A stretch of 64,000 nucleotides of DNA from Prevotella sp. UBA2742 (GCA_002353485.1 DEJS01000001.1:9375-73374); one strand, 5' to 3'; shown: positions 10,279 to 19,912, numbered from the stretch's first letter. Numbers and translations: made by a program. Notes: generated by a model not told the origin, from the sequence alone.

Positions 10279-10320
10279 GAACGGGCGGGTTACCCCAAGA
10301 GGTAGCCCGCTCGTTCTTTC
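10279..10320. terminator. Intrinsic terminator after rpoC, shared with the convergent gene
   Basis: Bases 10279-10294 pair with 10301-10316 (16 bp, two mismatched or wobble positions, loop CCAAGA) followed by TTTCTAT on the plus strand. On the minus strand the stem is followed by TATTTATACC, so it can also serve the convergent outer-membrane gene. Confidence 0.85.
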
Positions 10321-10329
10321 TATGATGGT

Positions 10330-11643
10330 TTAGAACTTAAAGTCCATACCAACACCGACTACATTATTTGTTCTTGAGAATACTTCTGTACCATAGTTGG
10401 TAGGCTTGGTGTAGTCACTATAGAGCGATATGAAATAGCCTGCGTTAAGGCGCAATCGTTCATTGATGTTCCATGCACCACCTAATCCAATGGAGTAACT
10501 GTCGCAGGCAAAAGAGGTGTCTTGCTGGTAACCGTTGGAGAGTCCGTAGTCGGTGCGTTGGGCTCCACAGCTAACGGTAAACTTCTCGTTAATGTCGTAT
10601 TCAATGCCAGCCAGAATTTCGTGAGTACCATGCTTTAGCTCTTTCTGGCGGTCGCCGGCCATGCGGGCGTTCTTGTCATCAAAGAAGTGGTATTCCAGCG
10701 TGGCTCTCAGCTTGGGGGTGAATTCATATCCTGCTGCCACAGAGAGTAGTGCAGGCATGTCGTATCGTGTGCGGGCACCATCCTGATAGGGTGCGGTGTA
10801 GGCTGCCATCGTGGTTCCGATGGCCTCAAGGGCTGTTGGATTTATCTGCTGTAGAATGCTCGCCACACCCGTTCCCAGGCCTGCGTCAAGCACATTGGTG
10901 TCGTTCTTTGTACTGATCTTTGTGCGAAACTCATAGCGTGCCGTCAGTGTGATTGGACCTTGGTGGTAGTTAATGCTGATGATAGGGGTAAAGCCCCAAC
11001 CTTTCTGATCAACGTCGAGTAGCAGGGTGGCCAGGTCCCCCAATTGAGGATGCTCAATGGCACGTACATGACCACGATAATAGCCGTCGTAATAGTTTGC
11101 ACGGAAACCAGTTGCCACAGATAAACAATCTAGAATCTTGTAGCTGAAGTTCACTTGAGCGCCGTAAATATATTGCTTACCCTTCATTTCAGAATCCAGT
11201 TTGTATTGGTCTGGTGTTATATTATTTTGTTGCAACATGCCTTGCAGCAGCATGTTAAACATGGGTACACCCTGTTTATATTCGACAAAACCACCGCTAC
11301 CTACGATGCCTAACATGGCAGAGACGGCCCAGCGGTCATGTTTGTAAGAGGTAAAAAGAGCTGGCACGATAGGTGCGGAGGCCTTGCCCTCGTAGGTGGT
11401 CTCTCCTACTTTGATGTCACGATATTGCCAGGGCTTCTGAAAGTTGATTGAGAGTTGCCAACCTTCACGCCCCCATACCATACCAGCTGGGTTAGAGTAA
11501 ACAGCGTCAATGTCGAACGTAGCCCCTCGTGCCATCATACGGTCGAAGGCTATGTGATAGTTTGTGTTTGTCATCAATCCACCGGCATGGACGGTAGTGA
11601 TGAGGGAGGCACTAAATGCCATTAAAAAGAATACTTTTCTCAT
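10330..11643 (-). CDS. FadL/OMPP1-family outer-membrane transport protein
   Basis: A 437-residue protein if started at the ATG at 11643, which gives the signal peptide MRKVFFLMAFSASLI ending near AGG; the frame is open further upstream but without a credible start. The mature part has the FadL-like N-terminal pattern with YSNPAGMVWGREGW, many alternating beta strands and a terminal phenylalanine (GVGMDFKF) typical of BAM-assembled barrels. FadL proteins let hydrophobic compounds such as long-chain fatty acids cross the outer membrane; the substrate here is unknown. A -7 box lies 31 bp upstream. Confidence 0.85.
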   Translation of the reverse strand: MRKVFFLMAFSASLITTVHAGGLMTNTNYHIAFDRMMARGATFDIDAVYSNPAGMVWGREGWQLSINFQKPWQYRDIKVGETTYEGKASAPIVPALFTSYKHDRWAVSAMLGIVGSGGFVEYKQGVPMFNMLLQGMLQQNNITPDQYKLDSEMKGKQYIYGAQVNFSYKILDCLSVATGFRANYYDGYYRGHVRAIEHPQLGDLATLLLDVDQKGWGFTPIISINYHQGPITLTARYEFRTKISTKNDTNVLDAGLGTGVASILQQINPTALEAIGTTMAAYTAPYQDGARTRYDMPALLSVAAGYEFTPKLRATLEYHFFDDKNARMAGDRQKELKHGTHEILAGIEYDINEKFTVSCGAQRTDYGLSNGYQQDTSFACDSYSIGLGGAWNINERLRLNAGYFISLYSDYTKPTNYGTEVFSRTNNVVGVGMDFKF

Positions 11644-11673
11644 TTGGATATTAATTGTTTGAAATGTCGGTTG

Positions 11674-11681
11674 CAAAGGTA
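11674..11681 (-). promoter_or_regulatory. -7 box of the FadL-type gene
   Basis: CAAAGGTA on the plus strand is TACCTTTG on the minus strand, an exact TAnnTTTG, 31 bp before the chosen start. No good TTTG -33 element is seen. Confidence 0.55.
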
Positions 11682-11852
11682 CGACTTTCTTTCGACATGG
11701 AAGAATAAAGGAGTAATTATTTTCTGAAAACGAACAAGAAGTCCTTGGGAATATGTGATAGGAAATGCCATGTTTTGAGCCTTTTAGGGCATTATTTTCC
11801 CATTGAAGGAAAAAATTTTGGGTAAACGTGTGGCAGTGTCCCTGCTTTTTTG

Positions 11853-11860
11853 TAATTTTG
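11853..11860 (+). promoter_or_regulatory. -7 box upstream of the cyclohydrolase/mre operon
   Basis: TAATTTTG fits TAnnTTTG and lies 41 bp before ATG 11902. The -33 region is weak (TGTG rather than TTTG). Confidence 0.4.
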
Positions 11861-11901
11861 CAGTCCAAATTGGAAGAATTCTTAATATAACGTTATATTT
11901 T

Positions 11902-12498
11902 ATGGCAGACAAAAAAAAGATTAAGTCAGCGCTTATCTCTGTGTTCCACAAGGATGGATTGGATGAATTACTCCAGAAACTGAATGCAGAGGGCGTAAAG
12001 TTCCTTTCAACCGGTGGAACCCAGGCATTTATTGAGTCACTGGGATACAAATGTGAGAAAGTAGAGGAAGTAACGTCATATCCTTCAATATTAGGCGGAC
12101 GTGTTAAAACTTTGCATCCTAAAGTTTTCGGCGGTATCTTAGGTCGCAGGGAACTAGAAGGAGACCGTGAGCAGATGGATTTGTATGGTATTCCTGAGAT
12201 AGACCTGGTAATAGTCGACTTGTATCCTTTTGAACAGACTGTAGCAAGCGGGGCTTCCGAGGAAGATATTATCGAGAAGATAGACATTGGTGGCATTTCG
12301 CTTATCCGTGCTGGAGCTAAGAATTTTAATGATGTAGTTATTGTTCCTTCAAAGGCAGAGTATAAGCTGTTACTTGATATCCTTAGCGAACAGGGTGCTG
12401 AGACTACAAAGGCTCAGCGTCGGATGTTTGCAACAAAGGCATTTGGCGTTTCCAGCCATTATGATACTGCTATCCACTCATGGTTTGAAGGAAAATAG
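11902..12498 (+). CDS. IMP cyclohydrolase, single-domain (PurH N-terminal domain)
   Basis: A 198-residue protein from ATG 11902 (MADKKKIKSALISVFHKDGL). It matches the MGS-like IMP cyclohydrolase domain of PurH from end to end: FLSTGGTQAFIE, GGRVKTLHPKVFGGIL, IVDLYPFEQT, IDIGGISLIRAGAKN. This domain closes FAICAR to IMP in purine synthesis. Typical PurH continues with an AICAR formyltransferase domain to about 510-530 residues, but here the protein stops at the natural domain edge (SSHYDTAIHSWFEGK) and mreB follows 30 bp later. The formyltransferase must be encoded elsewhere. Confidence 0.9.
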   Translation: MADKKKIKSALISVFHKDGLDELLQKLNAEGVKFLSTGGTQAFIESLGYKCEKVEEVTSYPSILGGRVKTLHPKVFGGILGRRELEGDREQMDLYGIPEIDLVIVDLYPFEQTVASGASEEDIIEKIDIGGISLIRAGAKNFNDVVIVPSKAEYKLLLDILSEQGAETTKAQRRMFATKAFGVSSHYDTAIHSWFEGK

Positions 12499-12528
12499 TA
12501 ATAGTAAATAGTCAAACTGTAGAATACA

Positions 12529-13551
12529 ATGGGTTTTTTTAGTTTTGTACAAGAGATTGCAATGGATCTCGGTACGGCCAATACGATTATTATCAGTGAT
12601 GACAAGATCGTAGTTGACGAGCCGTCAGTAGTAGCGCTGGATCGCCATACCGACAAGATGATTGCCGTGGGCGAAAGGGCTAAGATGATGTATGAGAAGA
12701 CACACGATAACATCCGCACTGTGCGTCCTCTGAGAGATGGTGTTATAGCTGACTTCTCTGCTTGTGAACAGATGATGCGTGGCCTGATAAAGATGGTTCA
12801 CACGGGACACCGCCTATTTTCGCCTTCGCTGCGTATGGTGATTGGTGTTCCCTCTGGTTCTACTGAAGTTGAGTTGCGCGCAGTGCGTGACTCGGCAGAA
12901 CATGCAGACGGACGCGATGTATATCTGATTTTCGAACCTATGGCAGCTGCTATTGGTATAGGCATCGATGTAGAAGCTCCTGAGGGAAATATGATTGTCG
13001 ATATAGGCGGTGGCTCGACAGAGATAGCTGTTATCTCTTTAGGTGGTATTGTCAGTAACAACAGCATCCGTACTGCTGGTGACGACCTGACTGCGGATAT
13101 ACAGGAGTATATGTCTCGCCAGCATAATGTCAAGGTCAGCGAGCGTATGGCTGAACGTATTAAGATAGCAGTTGGTTCGGCACTTACTGATTTGGGTGAT
13201 GAGGCTCCTGACGATTATGTTGTTCACGGGCCAAACCGTATCACGGCACTGCCTATGGAAGTTCCCGTCTGTTATCAGGAGATAGCACACTGTTTGGACA
13301 AGACCGTTGCTAAAATCGAGAATGCAGTGCTTTCTGCACTAGAGAATACTCCTCCCGAACTCTATGCAGACATTGTCAAGAATGGCATCTGGCTGGCTGG
13401 AGGAGGTGCACTGCTTCGAGGCCTGGATCGCCGTTTGGAGACCAAGATTAATATCCCCTTCCATATAGCAGAAGACCCGTTGCATTCTGTTGCCAAAGGT
13501 GCAGGAATAGCCCTGAAGAATGTTGACCGTTTCACGTTCCTAATGCGTTAA
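12529..13551 (+). CDS. mreB: Rod shape-determining actin homologue MreB
   Basis: A 340-residue actin-like ATPase that forms membrane-associated filaments guiding lateral wall synthesis. Nucleotide-binding motifs are intact: MDLGTANTIII (phosphate 1), VDIGGGSTEIAVISLGG (phosphate 2) and WLAGGGALLRGLD (adenosine). It begins MGFFSFVQE, the usual amphipathic N-terminus. mreC starts 7 bp after its stop. Confidence 0.98.
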   Translation: MGFFSFVQEIAMDLGTANTIIISDDKIVVDEPSVVALDRHTDKMIAVGERAKMMYEKTHDNIRTVRPLRDGVIADFSACEQMMRGLIKMVHTGHRLFSPSLRMVIGVPSGSTEVELRAVRDSAEHADGRDVYLIFEPMAAAIGIGIDVEAPEGNMIVDIGGGSTEIAVISLGGIVSNNSIRTAGDDLTADIQEYMSRQHNVKVSERMAERIKIAVGSALTDLGDEAPDDYVVHGPNRITALPMEVPVCYQEIAHCLDKTVAKIENAVLSALENTPPELYADIVKNGIWLAGGGALLRGLDRRLETKINIPFHIAEDPLHSVAKGAGIALKNVDRFTFLMR

Positions 13552-13558
13552 AGCTTTA

Positions 13559-14428
13559 ATGAAGAATCTGCTGGAGTTCCTGCAACGCCATTTCCACTGG
13601 ATTCTATTCGTCGTGCTGGAGGTGCTGAGTATTATGCTTGTACTTCGACACAACAGCTATCAGAGCAGCGTTTGGTTCTCGTCTGCCAATGCATTGACGG
13701 GACGTATCTATGAATGGAGCTCGGCAGTGGAAACATTCTTCTCGTTGACTAAGATCAATGAGGAACTGGTACGTCGTAACTTCTATCAAGAACGTCAGCT
13801 GTCCCAGCTTCGGCGTCTTTACGGAGAGGCGACGGACAAGGCCACTCCCAGTGAACAGGAGGCTTTAGACCGCTTAGAACAGTACGATATCATCCCGGCT
13901 AAAGTGGTCACCAGCGAACTCCATTTGAATAACAATCTGCTCACAATAGACAAAGGTTCTGATGATGGTGTGGAGGCTGGAATGGGTGTAGCCTGTGGCC
14001 AAGGTGTGGTCGGTGTAGTGCACATGACGTCAAGTCATTATAGTATTGTTATTCCAGTGCTTAATGTCAAGTCGTCTCGCATCAGTTGTGCTATCCGTAA
14101 CAGAGGATACTTCGGAGTTCTGCGGTGGGATGGTAAAGATGCCGGCGTGGCTTATGTGGAAGATATCCCTCGCCATGCACGCTTCAAGCGCGGCGAGTGG
14201 GTAGAAACGAATGGCTACTCCAGCATATTTCCTCCCGGGGTGTTAGTGGGACAGATAAGAGAAGTCTATAATTCTCGTGACGGCCTCTCTTACCGGCTGA
14301 AGGTACGCCTGTCCACCGACTTCGGCCGGTTACGCGACGTACTGGTTATCAGCGATAAGACTATTTCCGAACGCGTGCGACTGATGCAGGCAGCACGTGA
14401 CTCACTAAAACTTAACGTACAGCAATGA
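13559..14428 (+). CDS. mreC: Rod shape-determining protein MreC
   Basis: A 289-residue membrane-anchored periplasmic protein. One membrane helix lies near residues 13-31, a coiled-coil region near 65-105, then the beta-rich MreC core with NNLLTIDKGSDDGVEAGMGV and GVVGVVHM. MreC links MreB filaments to PBP2 and RodA. It overlaps mreD by four bases (ATGA), so the two are translationally coupled. Confidence 0.95.
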   Translation: MKNLLEFLQRHFHWILFVVLEVLSIMLVLRHNSYQSSVWFSSANALTGRIYEWSSAVETFFSLTKINEELVRRNFYQERQLSQLRRLYGEATDKATPSEQEALDRLEQYDIIPAKVVTSELHLNNNLLTIDKGSDDGVEAGMGVACGQGVVGVVHMTSSHYSIVIPVLNVKSSRISCAIRNRGYFGVLRWDGKDAGVAYVEDIPRHARFKRGEWVETNGYSSIFPPGVLVGQIREVYNSRDGLSYRLKVRLSTDFGRLRDVLVISDKTISERVRLMQAARDSLKLNVQQ

Positions 14429-14925
14429 GGGTTGATATTCTGAAACGGGCAGCTTGGTTCCTGGTCTATGTGTTCCTGCAGACCATCGTTTTTGGGCGTA
14501 TCCATCTATACGGAGTGGCTACCCCCTTATTGTATGTCTATTTCATGCTGCAGTTCCCGCGTAACTATCCCAAATGGGCAAACTTGCTTTGGGGATTCTT
14601 CTTAGGCCTGGCTATCGATATCTTTGCCAATACTCCCGGATTGGCAGCCGCCTCACTCACACTATTGGCAGCCGTACAACCGTATTATTTGGAACTCTTC
14701 GTCCCTCGTGAGGCAGCAGAGAATCTGCAACCTTCTATGGCTGTTCTTGGTGTCACCCGCTACATCTATTATGCGCTACCTCTTGTATTGCTATTTGTGC
14801 TTATATTCTATTCGCTGGAATTCTTTAATTTCATCGACTGGCAGCACTGGCTCGCCTGTGTGGGCAGCAGTACACTGCTTACCTTGGCAATCATCCTTAC
14901 TTTAGAGGTGGTGAAGTCACGTTAA
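14425..14925 (+). CDS. mreD: Rod shape-determining protein MreD
   Basis: A 166-residue, strongly hydrophobic protein with about five or six membrane helices, in the position of MreD. It has weak sequence signature, as usual for this family, but GFFLGLAIDIFANTPGLAA fits the conserved cytoplasmic-loop/helix region. The start overlaps the mreC stop; mrdA begins 20 bp after it ends. The call rests on both context and topology. Confidence 0.9.
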   Translation: MRVDILKRAAWFLVYVFLQTIVFGRIHLYGVATPLLYVYFMLQFPRNYPKWANLLWGFFLGLAIDIFANTPGLAAASLTLLAAVQPYYLELFVPREAAENLQPSMAVLGVTRYIYYALPLVLLFVLIFYSLEFFNFIDWQHWLACVGSSTLLTLAIILTLEVVKSR

Positions 14926-14945
14926 TCATTAAAGGAGCAACTCTC

Positions 14946-16802
14946 ATGCTGGACTATGACCTTGGGAACAGACGTTATGTCATTGCAGGGATAGCCATTC
15001 TGATAGTGGTTGTCTACACGTTGCGCCTATTCCAACTTCAGATTACCAGTGATGACTACAAAAAGAGTGCCGACTCGAATGCCTTTCTCAAGAAGATAGA
15101 ATACCCTGCCCGTGGAGCCATCTATGACCGTAATGGCAAGCTTATGGTCTATAATCAGCCGGCATACGACATTATGGTGGTGATGAACGAAGCCAAGGAC
15201 CATCTGGACACCCTTGACTTCTGCAAGGCGCTGAACATTACCAAAGAAGAGTTCGACCACCGAATGGAGACAATCAAGGACCGGAATAAGAACCCCGGCT
15301 ATTCGCGTTTCACGCAGCAGCTATTTATGAACCAGCTGTCCGAGGCAGACTTCTCTGTGTTTCAGGAAAAGATGTTCCGCTTTCCTGGATTCTACATACA
15401 GCGGCGTAGTATACGCCAGTATGAATATCCCCTTGCAGCTCACGTACTGGGCGACGTCGCAGAAGTATCGCCTGCCGACATAGAGGCCGACGACTACTAC
15501 CAGCCAGGCGACTATATTGGTAAGCTTGGGCTGGAGCGTAGCTACGAGAAACAGCTTCGTGGCATTAAAGGCATGCAGATTCTCTTACGCGATGCTCACG
15601 GCCGGGTCCAGGGACGCTATCAGAATGGCAAGTTCGACCGTGCTGCCATAGCAGGTAAAAACCTGACGCTGGGCATCGATGTCGAGCTGCAGAAACTGGG
15701 CGAACGGCTCATGGAGGGCAAGATAGGAAGTATAGTTGCCATAGAACCCTCCACGGGCGAGGTGCTTTGTATGGTCAGTTCTCCTTCCTATGATCCCCGT
15801 ATGATGGTGGGACGCCAGCGCTCCAAGTCTCATCACCAACTCAGTGAGAACGTATGGAAGCCCCTGCTCAACCGGAGCATCATGGGACAGTATCCTCCAG
15901 GTTCTACCTTCAAGACAACGCAAGGCCTTACCTTCGTGACCGAAGGCATATTGCATCCTACCCATACGGCCTATCCCTGCGGTCATGGCTTTAACTATCG
16001 TGGACTGCATGTCGGCTGTCACGGTCATGCCTCACCATTGCCTTTGGTGCCAGCACTATCTACTTCGTGCAACGGTTACTTTTGCTGGGGGCTCTACTAT
16101 ATGATTAACCAGCACATCACCAAATACGGCTCCGTACAGAACGCCATGAACAAATGGCGCGACTATATGGTATCCATGGGCTTTGGCTATAAGCTGGGTA
16201 TCGACCTTCCCGGCGAGAAGCGTGGACTGATTCCCAATGCCGCCTTTTATGACAAGGCTTACAAGGGCTCGTGGAATGGTCTTACAGTCATCTCTATCGC
16301 CATCGGACAGGGTGAGGTCAACGCTACTCCGTTGCAGATTGCCAACCTTGGCGCTACCATAGCCAATCGTGGATGGTTTATCACTCCCCATGTGGTAAAG
16401 AAGGTTCAGGGCGATCAACTGGACACCCTCTATACCAAGCGTCGTCGTACGATGGCTAGTCGCGAGGCCTATGATTATGTAGTGCAGGGCATGAGGGCAT
16501 CAGCAACAGGCGGAACGTGCCATGAATTGGCCAAGTACGACTTCATGGCCTGCGGAAAGACGGGGACGGCCCAGAATCGCGGCCATGACCATTCTGTCTT
16601 CATGGGCTTTGCCCCTATGGATAATCCAAAGATTGCCGTTGCCGTCTATGTGGAGAATGGCGGATGGGGTGCCACATACGGCGTCCCCTTGGGTGGGCTT
16701 ATTATGGAACAATATATTAACGGACACCTCTCGGAAGCCTCCCAGAAACGCGCCGAGGAGTTCCAACACAGACACATATCTTATGGCGCGACAAGCAGGT
16801 AA
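14946..16802 (+). CDS. mrdA: Penicillin-binding protein 2 (elongasome transpeptidase)
   Basis: A 618-residue class B PBP. An N-terminal membrane helix (about 11-29) is followed by the PBP dimer/pedestal domain and the transpeptidase domain. Catalytic motifs: STFK with the nucleophile Ser320, STSCN as the SxN box, and CGKTGTAQN as the KTG box. It crosslinks peptidoglycan during elongation as partner of RodA. Its last 20 bases overlap the start of rodA. Confidence 0.96.
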   Translation: MLDYDLGNRRYVIAGIAILIVVVYTLRLFQLQITSDDYKKSADSNAFLKKIEYPARGAIYDRNGKLMVYNQPAYDIMVVMNEAKDHLDTLDFCKALNITKEEFDHRMETIKDRNKNPGYSRFTQQLFMNQLSEADFSVFQEKMFRFPGFYIQRRSIRQYEYPLAAHVLGDVAEVSPADIEADDYYQPGDYIGKLGLERSYEKQLRGIKGMQILLRDAHGRVQGRYQNGKFDRAAIAGKNLTLGIDVELQKLGERLMEGKIGSIVAIEPSTGEVLCMVSSPSYDPRMMVGRQRSKSHHQLSENVWKPLLNRSIMGQYPPGSTFKTTQGLTFVTEGILHPTHTAYPCGHGFNYRGLHVGCHGHASPLPLVPALSTSCNGYFCWGLYYMINQHITKYGSVQNAMNKWRDYMVSMGFGYKLGIDLPGEKRGLIPNAAFYDKAYKGSWNGLTVISIAIGQGEVNATPLQIANLGATIANRGWFITPHVVKKVQGDQLDTLYTKRRRTMASREAYDYVVQGMRASATGGTCHELAKYDFMACGKTGTAQNRGHDHSVFMGFAPMDNPKIAVAVYVENGGWGATYGVPLGGLIMEQYINGHLSEASQKRAEEFQHRHISYGATSR

Positions 16803-18243
16803 ACAGACTAACGTATGGCGTAGCCTTGACTGGTGGACCATCATCATCTATGTGGCTCTGCTCTCTTTTGGGTGGGTCAGCGTATGTGGTGCCAGCTATT
16901 CGTATGGTGAAACAGACATCTTCTCCCTGGCAACACGCTCAGGCATGCAGATAGTGTGGATAGCAACGAGCATCATGCTGGGCTTTGTCATCCTGATGCT
17001 CGACGACAGGTTCTACGACACCTTTGCCTATATCATCTACGCCCTGTTGCTCCTGCTGCTCTTTGCCACCATATTCAACCCTCATAGTATCAAGGGCTCG
17101 CGATCGTGGCTTGTCTTAGGCCCTCTCCGACTACAACCCGCAGAGTTTGCCAAGTTTGCCACCGCCTTGGCCTTGGCCAAGCTCATGTCCACCTATGGCT
17201 ATAATATCCAGCAGTGGAAGCACTTTGCTGTCACGCTGCTGGTCATACTGCTTCCCATGCTCTGCATCGTGCTGCAGCGCGAGACAGGCTCTGCGCTGGT
17301 GTATCTGGCCTTCTTTCTTATGTTCTATCGTGAGGGCATGCCCGGCAGCATTCTCTTCACCGGCGTGGCCATGGTGGTCTATTTTGTAGTAGGCATCCGT
17401 TTTGCCGAGGTCTACTTCGATGGCTCTGTCACTTCCGTGGGCAAGTTCTCTGTCCAGGCTCTCATACAGGTGTTCTCTATCGGCATGGTGTGGGTTTATT
17501 GCCACCGCAAGACGGCCTGGCGGCTGTTCTTCGGCTGCATGGGCGTAACGTTGTTCTCCCTGCTGTTCTTGAAGCTGCCCTTCGACATTACCTATGTCCA
17601 GCTGGCCATAACCTTCGTCATGGTCATCTATCTCGTCATAGAAGGACTGGGCACCCGCTTGCGCAACTATTTCTTCATAGCCCTTTTTGCCATTGGCTCC
17701 TTGGGCTTCTTCTATGGAGCCGACTTTATTATGCAAAACGTCATGGAACCTCACCAGCGCTCACGCATCAACGTGTTGCTGGGACTTGACGAAGACCTCC
17801 GTGGAGCAGGCTATAACGTACATCAGTCAGAGATAGCCATCGGGTCTGGCGGTCTGGAGGGCAAGGGCTTCCTCAATGGCACGCAGACCAAGTTGAAGTT
17901 CGTTCCAGAGCAGGATACCGACTTCATCTTCTGTACCGTAGGAGAGGAGGAGGGCTTTCTGGGTTCAGCAGGTGTCCTCTTGCTTTTCCTGGCTCTCATT
18001 CTCAGGCTCATCCATCTGTCCGAGCGACAACCGTTCCGCTTCGGGCGTGTATATGGCTACTGTGTGCTAAGCATTTTCCTCTTTCATGTGTTTATTAACG
18101 TGGGCATGGTACTTGGTCTTACCCCTGTCATAGGCATCCCGTTGCCATTCTTCAGCTACGGTGGCTCCTCGTTGTGGGGCTTTACCTTGCTGCTTTTCAT
18201 CTTCCTGCGACTGGATGCAAGCCGCAACCTGATACGTAGCTAA
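16783..18243 (+). CDS. rodA: Peptidoglycan glycosyltransferase RodA (SEDS family)
   Basis: A 486-residue polytopic protein of about ten membrane helices. The frame is open further upstream inside mrdA, but ATG 16783 gives MARQAGKQTNVWRSLDWW, the natural soluble start before helix 1. SEDS signatures are WLVLGPLRLQPAEFAKFATA and VPEQDTDFIFCTVGEEEGFLG, plus PLPFFSYGGSS near the end. RodA polymerises glycan strands from lipid II together with PBP2. It ends the mre operon and meets gldH tail to tail with a 10-bp gap. Confidence 0.96.
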   Translation: MARQAGKQTNVWRSLDWWTIIIYVALLSFGWVSVCGASYSYGETDIFSLATRSGMQIVWIATSIMLGFVILMLDDRFYDTFAYIIYALLLLLLFATIFNPHSIKGSRSWLVLGPLRLQPAEFAKFATALALAKLMSTYGYNIQQWKHFAVTLLVILLPMLCIVLQRETGSALVYLAFFLMFYREGMPGSILFTGVAMVVYFVVGIRFAEVYFDGSVTSVGKFSVQALIQVFSIGMVWVYCHRKTAWRLFFGCMGVTLFSLLFLKLPFDITYVQLAITFVMVIYLVIEGLGTRLRNYFFIALFAIGSLGFFYGADFIMQNVMEPHQRSRINVLLGLDEDLRGAGYNVHQSEIAIGSGGLEGKGFLNGTQTKLKFVPEQDTDFIFCTVGEEEGFLGSAGVLLLFLALILRLIHLSERQPFRFGRVYGYCVLSIFLFHVFINVGMVLGLTPVIGIPLPFFSYGGSSLWGFTLLLFIFLRLDASRNLIRS

Positions 18244-18253
18244 GTGCAGCCGT

Positions 18254-18739
18254 TCAGGGTTCTTTTCTGTCTATTCTTAGTCCAATATCCGTAATCCCTG
18301 GCAGTATTTCCCGCTTCATGTTATGCCACAGCGCAACGTGCAGGCGTTCGTTCTCCTGCAGCGTGATGGTGCTCAACGGGAACATATACTGGTAGTGGTC
18401 TACGCCGGGGCCTAAGGTATTGCCTTGTTCGTCGATGAGTCTGCATACCAGCGTGTCGCGCTGTACGTCCCCTTTAGGCAGTATGGTCTGTTCCACCACC
18501 AGCACGAGCTGTGTGAACGGGAAGTCATTGGTAATACGGATGCCAATGTCTTCCGCATACAGACCGCCTTGCATGAAGGGCGCCGTGTTGTAGGTCAGGC
18601 TGTCGTTCTTCTCCCATCCCAACCTCGGCGTTGTCTCGTAATGGTAGTAGACCGTCTCCCTTCCACATGCAGCCAGCAGCAGGAGTCCCACTAACAGGAC
18701 TCCTGCCACGTGCCGTGTATTTAGTTCACGCTTTGGCAT
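18254..18739 (-). CDS. gldH: Gliding-motility-type lipoprotein GldH
   Basis: A 161-residue lipoprotein: start at 18739 gives MPKRELNTRH, a hydrophobic stretch and a lipobox LLAAC with Cys25. The rest (YHYETTPRLGW, NDFPFTQLVLVVEQ, HNMKREILPGITDIGLRI) fits GldH. GldH is needed for gliding in flavobacteria but is widespread in non-gliding Bacteroidota, where its role is unclear. Its start overlaps the ricT stop by 14 bp. The upstream in-frame extension is poly-basic and belongs to the ricT tail in another frame. Confidence 0.85.
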   Translation of the reverse strand: MPKRELNTRHVAGVLLVGLLLLAACGRETVYYHYETTPRLGWEKNDSLTYNTAPFMQGGLYAEDIGIRITNDFPFTQLVLVVEQTILPKGDVQRDTLVCRLIDEQGNTLGPGVDHYQYMFPLSTITLQENERLHVALWHNMKREILPGITDIGLRIDRKEP

Positions 18740-19871
18740 CCTTGTCGCTTTTTGCGCTTTGCGGTTGTCCCTGCTGGTGCGGCTTTTTCTTCTTCTTTTT
18801 CTTCTTTGCACGGTCGAAGCGGGCAATATTCTCCTGAGTAGCCAGATCGATAGGACCTTGAGGCTGTTGCTTCTTTCCGTCCTCCTCGAGCGACACGGGT
18901 TTCTCGCCTCTGCGGTTCATCTCAATAATCTGTTTGGCGCGTACGGCGCTGATGGTCTCCACGTTGGCCGCCATATTCTTGTCGGTAGAGTAGGAGATGA
19001 GTCCTGCCAGAATGTCGGCCTTGAAGTAGTAGTAGTCCCCGTCCTGCGTCTGCAGCACAATGTCCTTGGCGGGCAGCTTCCTGCTGGCCTCCACGTAGTT
19101 GTCGACCTCGTAGTTCAGACAGCACTTCAGCTTTGCGCACATGCCGGCCAGCTTCTGCGGGTTGGGCGAGATGTCCTGGAAGCGCGCTGCCGACGTACCC
19201 ACGCTGACGAAGTTCTTCATCCATGTAGCACAGCACAGCTCACGTCCGCATGGACCCGTGCCGCCAATACGGCCGGCCTCCTGTCGGGCTCCTATCTGCT
19301 TCATCTCTATGCGCACATGGAAGGCAGCCGCCAGGTCTTTGATAAGCTGTCGGAAGTCCACGCGTCCGTCGGCAATATAATAGAAGATGGCTTTGTTGCC
19401 GTCACCCTGGTATTCCACGTCGCCTATCTTCATGTCCAGTCCCAAGTTTTTGGCTATCTGGCGGCTCTCTATCATCGTGGCGTGTTCGCGGGCCTTGGCT
19501 TCATGGTACTTCTCCATGTCCACCGGGCGGGCAATGCGGTAAATGCGCCGTATCTCGTCGTTACTCTTCAGGTTGGCCTTCTTCAGCTGCAGCTTCACCA
19601 GACGGCCCGTCAGCGTCACCACCCCGATGTCGTGTCCCGGGCTGGCCTCCACGGCCACGACGTCGCCCTTCTTCAGCTCCAGCTTGTTGACGTTGTGGTA
19701 GTACCCCTTGCGCGTATGCTTGAACTGCACCTCCACCAGGTCGGTGTCGTCAGTATTGCCGGGCACGTCGGCCAGCCAGTCGTAGGTGTTCAGCTGTCGG
19801 TCCTGCCGTCCTACGGCCTGATGGCACAGTCCGCGGTCGCAGCCTACTCTTATTTGATGCTCTTTTTCCAT
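18726..19871 (-). CDS. ricT: PSP1-domain protein, RicT (YaaT)-like
   Basis: A 381-residue PSP1-domain protein. Cysteines stand at 11, 16, 208, 213, 214, 245, 250 and 251 (GPCGRELCCATW, MCAKLKCCLNYE), the pattern that binds iron-sulfur clusters with RicA and RicF in Bacillus. There RicT acts in RNase Y-dependent mRNA processing; the function in Bacteroidota is not established. The C-terminal 40 residues are low-complexity with a run of about eight lysines. It lies between holB and gldH, an order common in this phylum. Confidence 0.85.
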   Translation of the reverse strand: MEKEHQIRVGCDRGLCHQAVGRQDRQLNTYDWLADVPGNTDDTDLVEVQFKHTRKGYYHNVNKLELKKGDVVAVEASPGHDIGVVTLTGRLVKLQLKKANLKSNDEIRRIYRIARPVDMEKYHEAKAREHATMIESRQIAKNLGLDMKIGDVEYQGDGNKAIFYYIADGRVDFRQLIKDLAAAFHVRIEMKQIGARQEAGRIGGTGPCGRELCCATWMKNFVSVGTSAARFQDISPNPQKLAGMCAKLKCCLNYEVDNYVEASRKLPAKDIVLQTQDGDYYYFKADILAGLISYSTDKNMAANVETISAVRAKQIIEMNRRGEKPVSLEEDGKKQQPQGPIDLATQENIARFDRAKKKKKKKKPHQQGQPQSAKSDKDAKA

Positions 19872-19912
19872 ATATCTTATTTTATCTTGTCTCTTTTCAC
19901 TTCAACAATGAA

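Noticed and set aside
16522..16782. Upstream extension of rodA inside mrdA
   Set aside because: This stretch encodes the mrdA C-terminus in another frame; the RodA-like sequence begins at ATG 16783, so no fusion or frameshift is needed.
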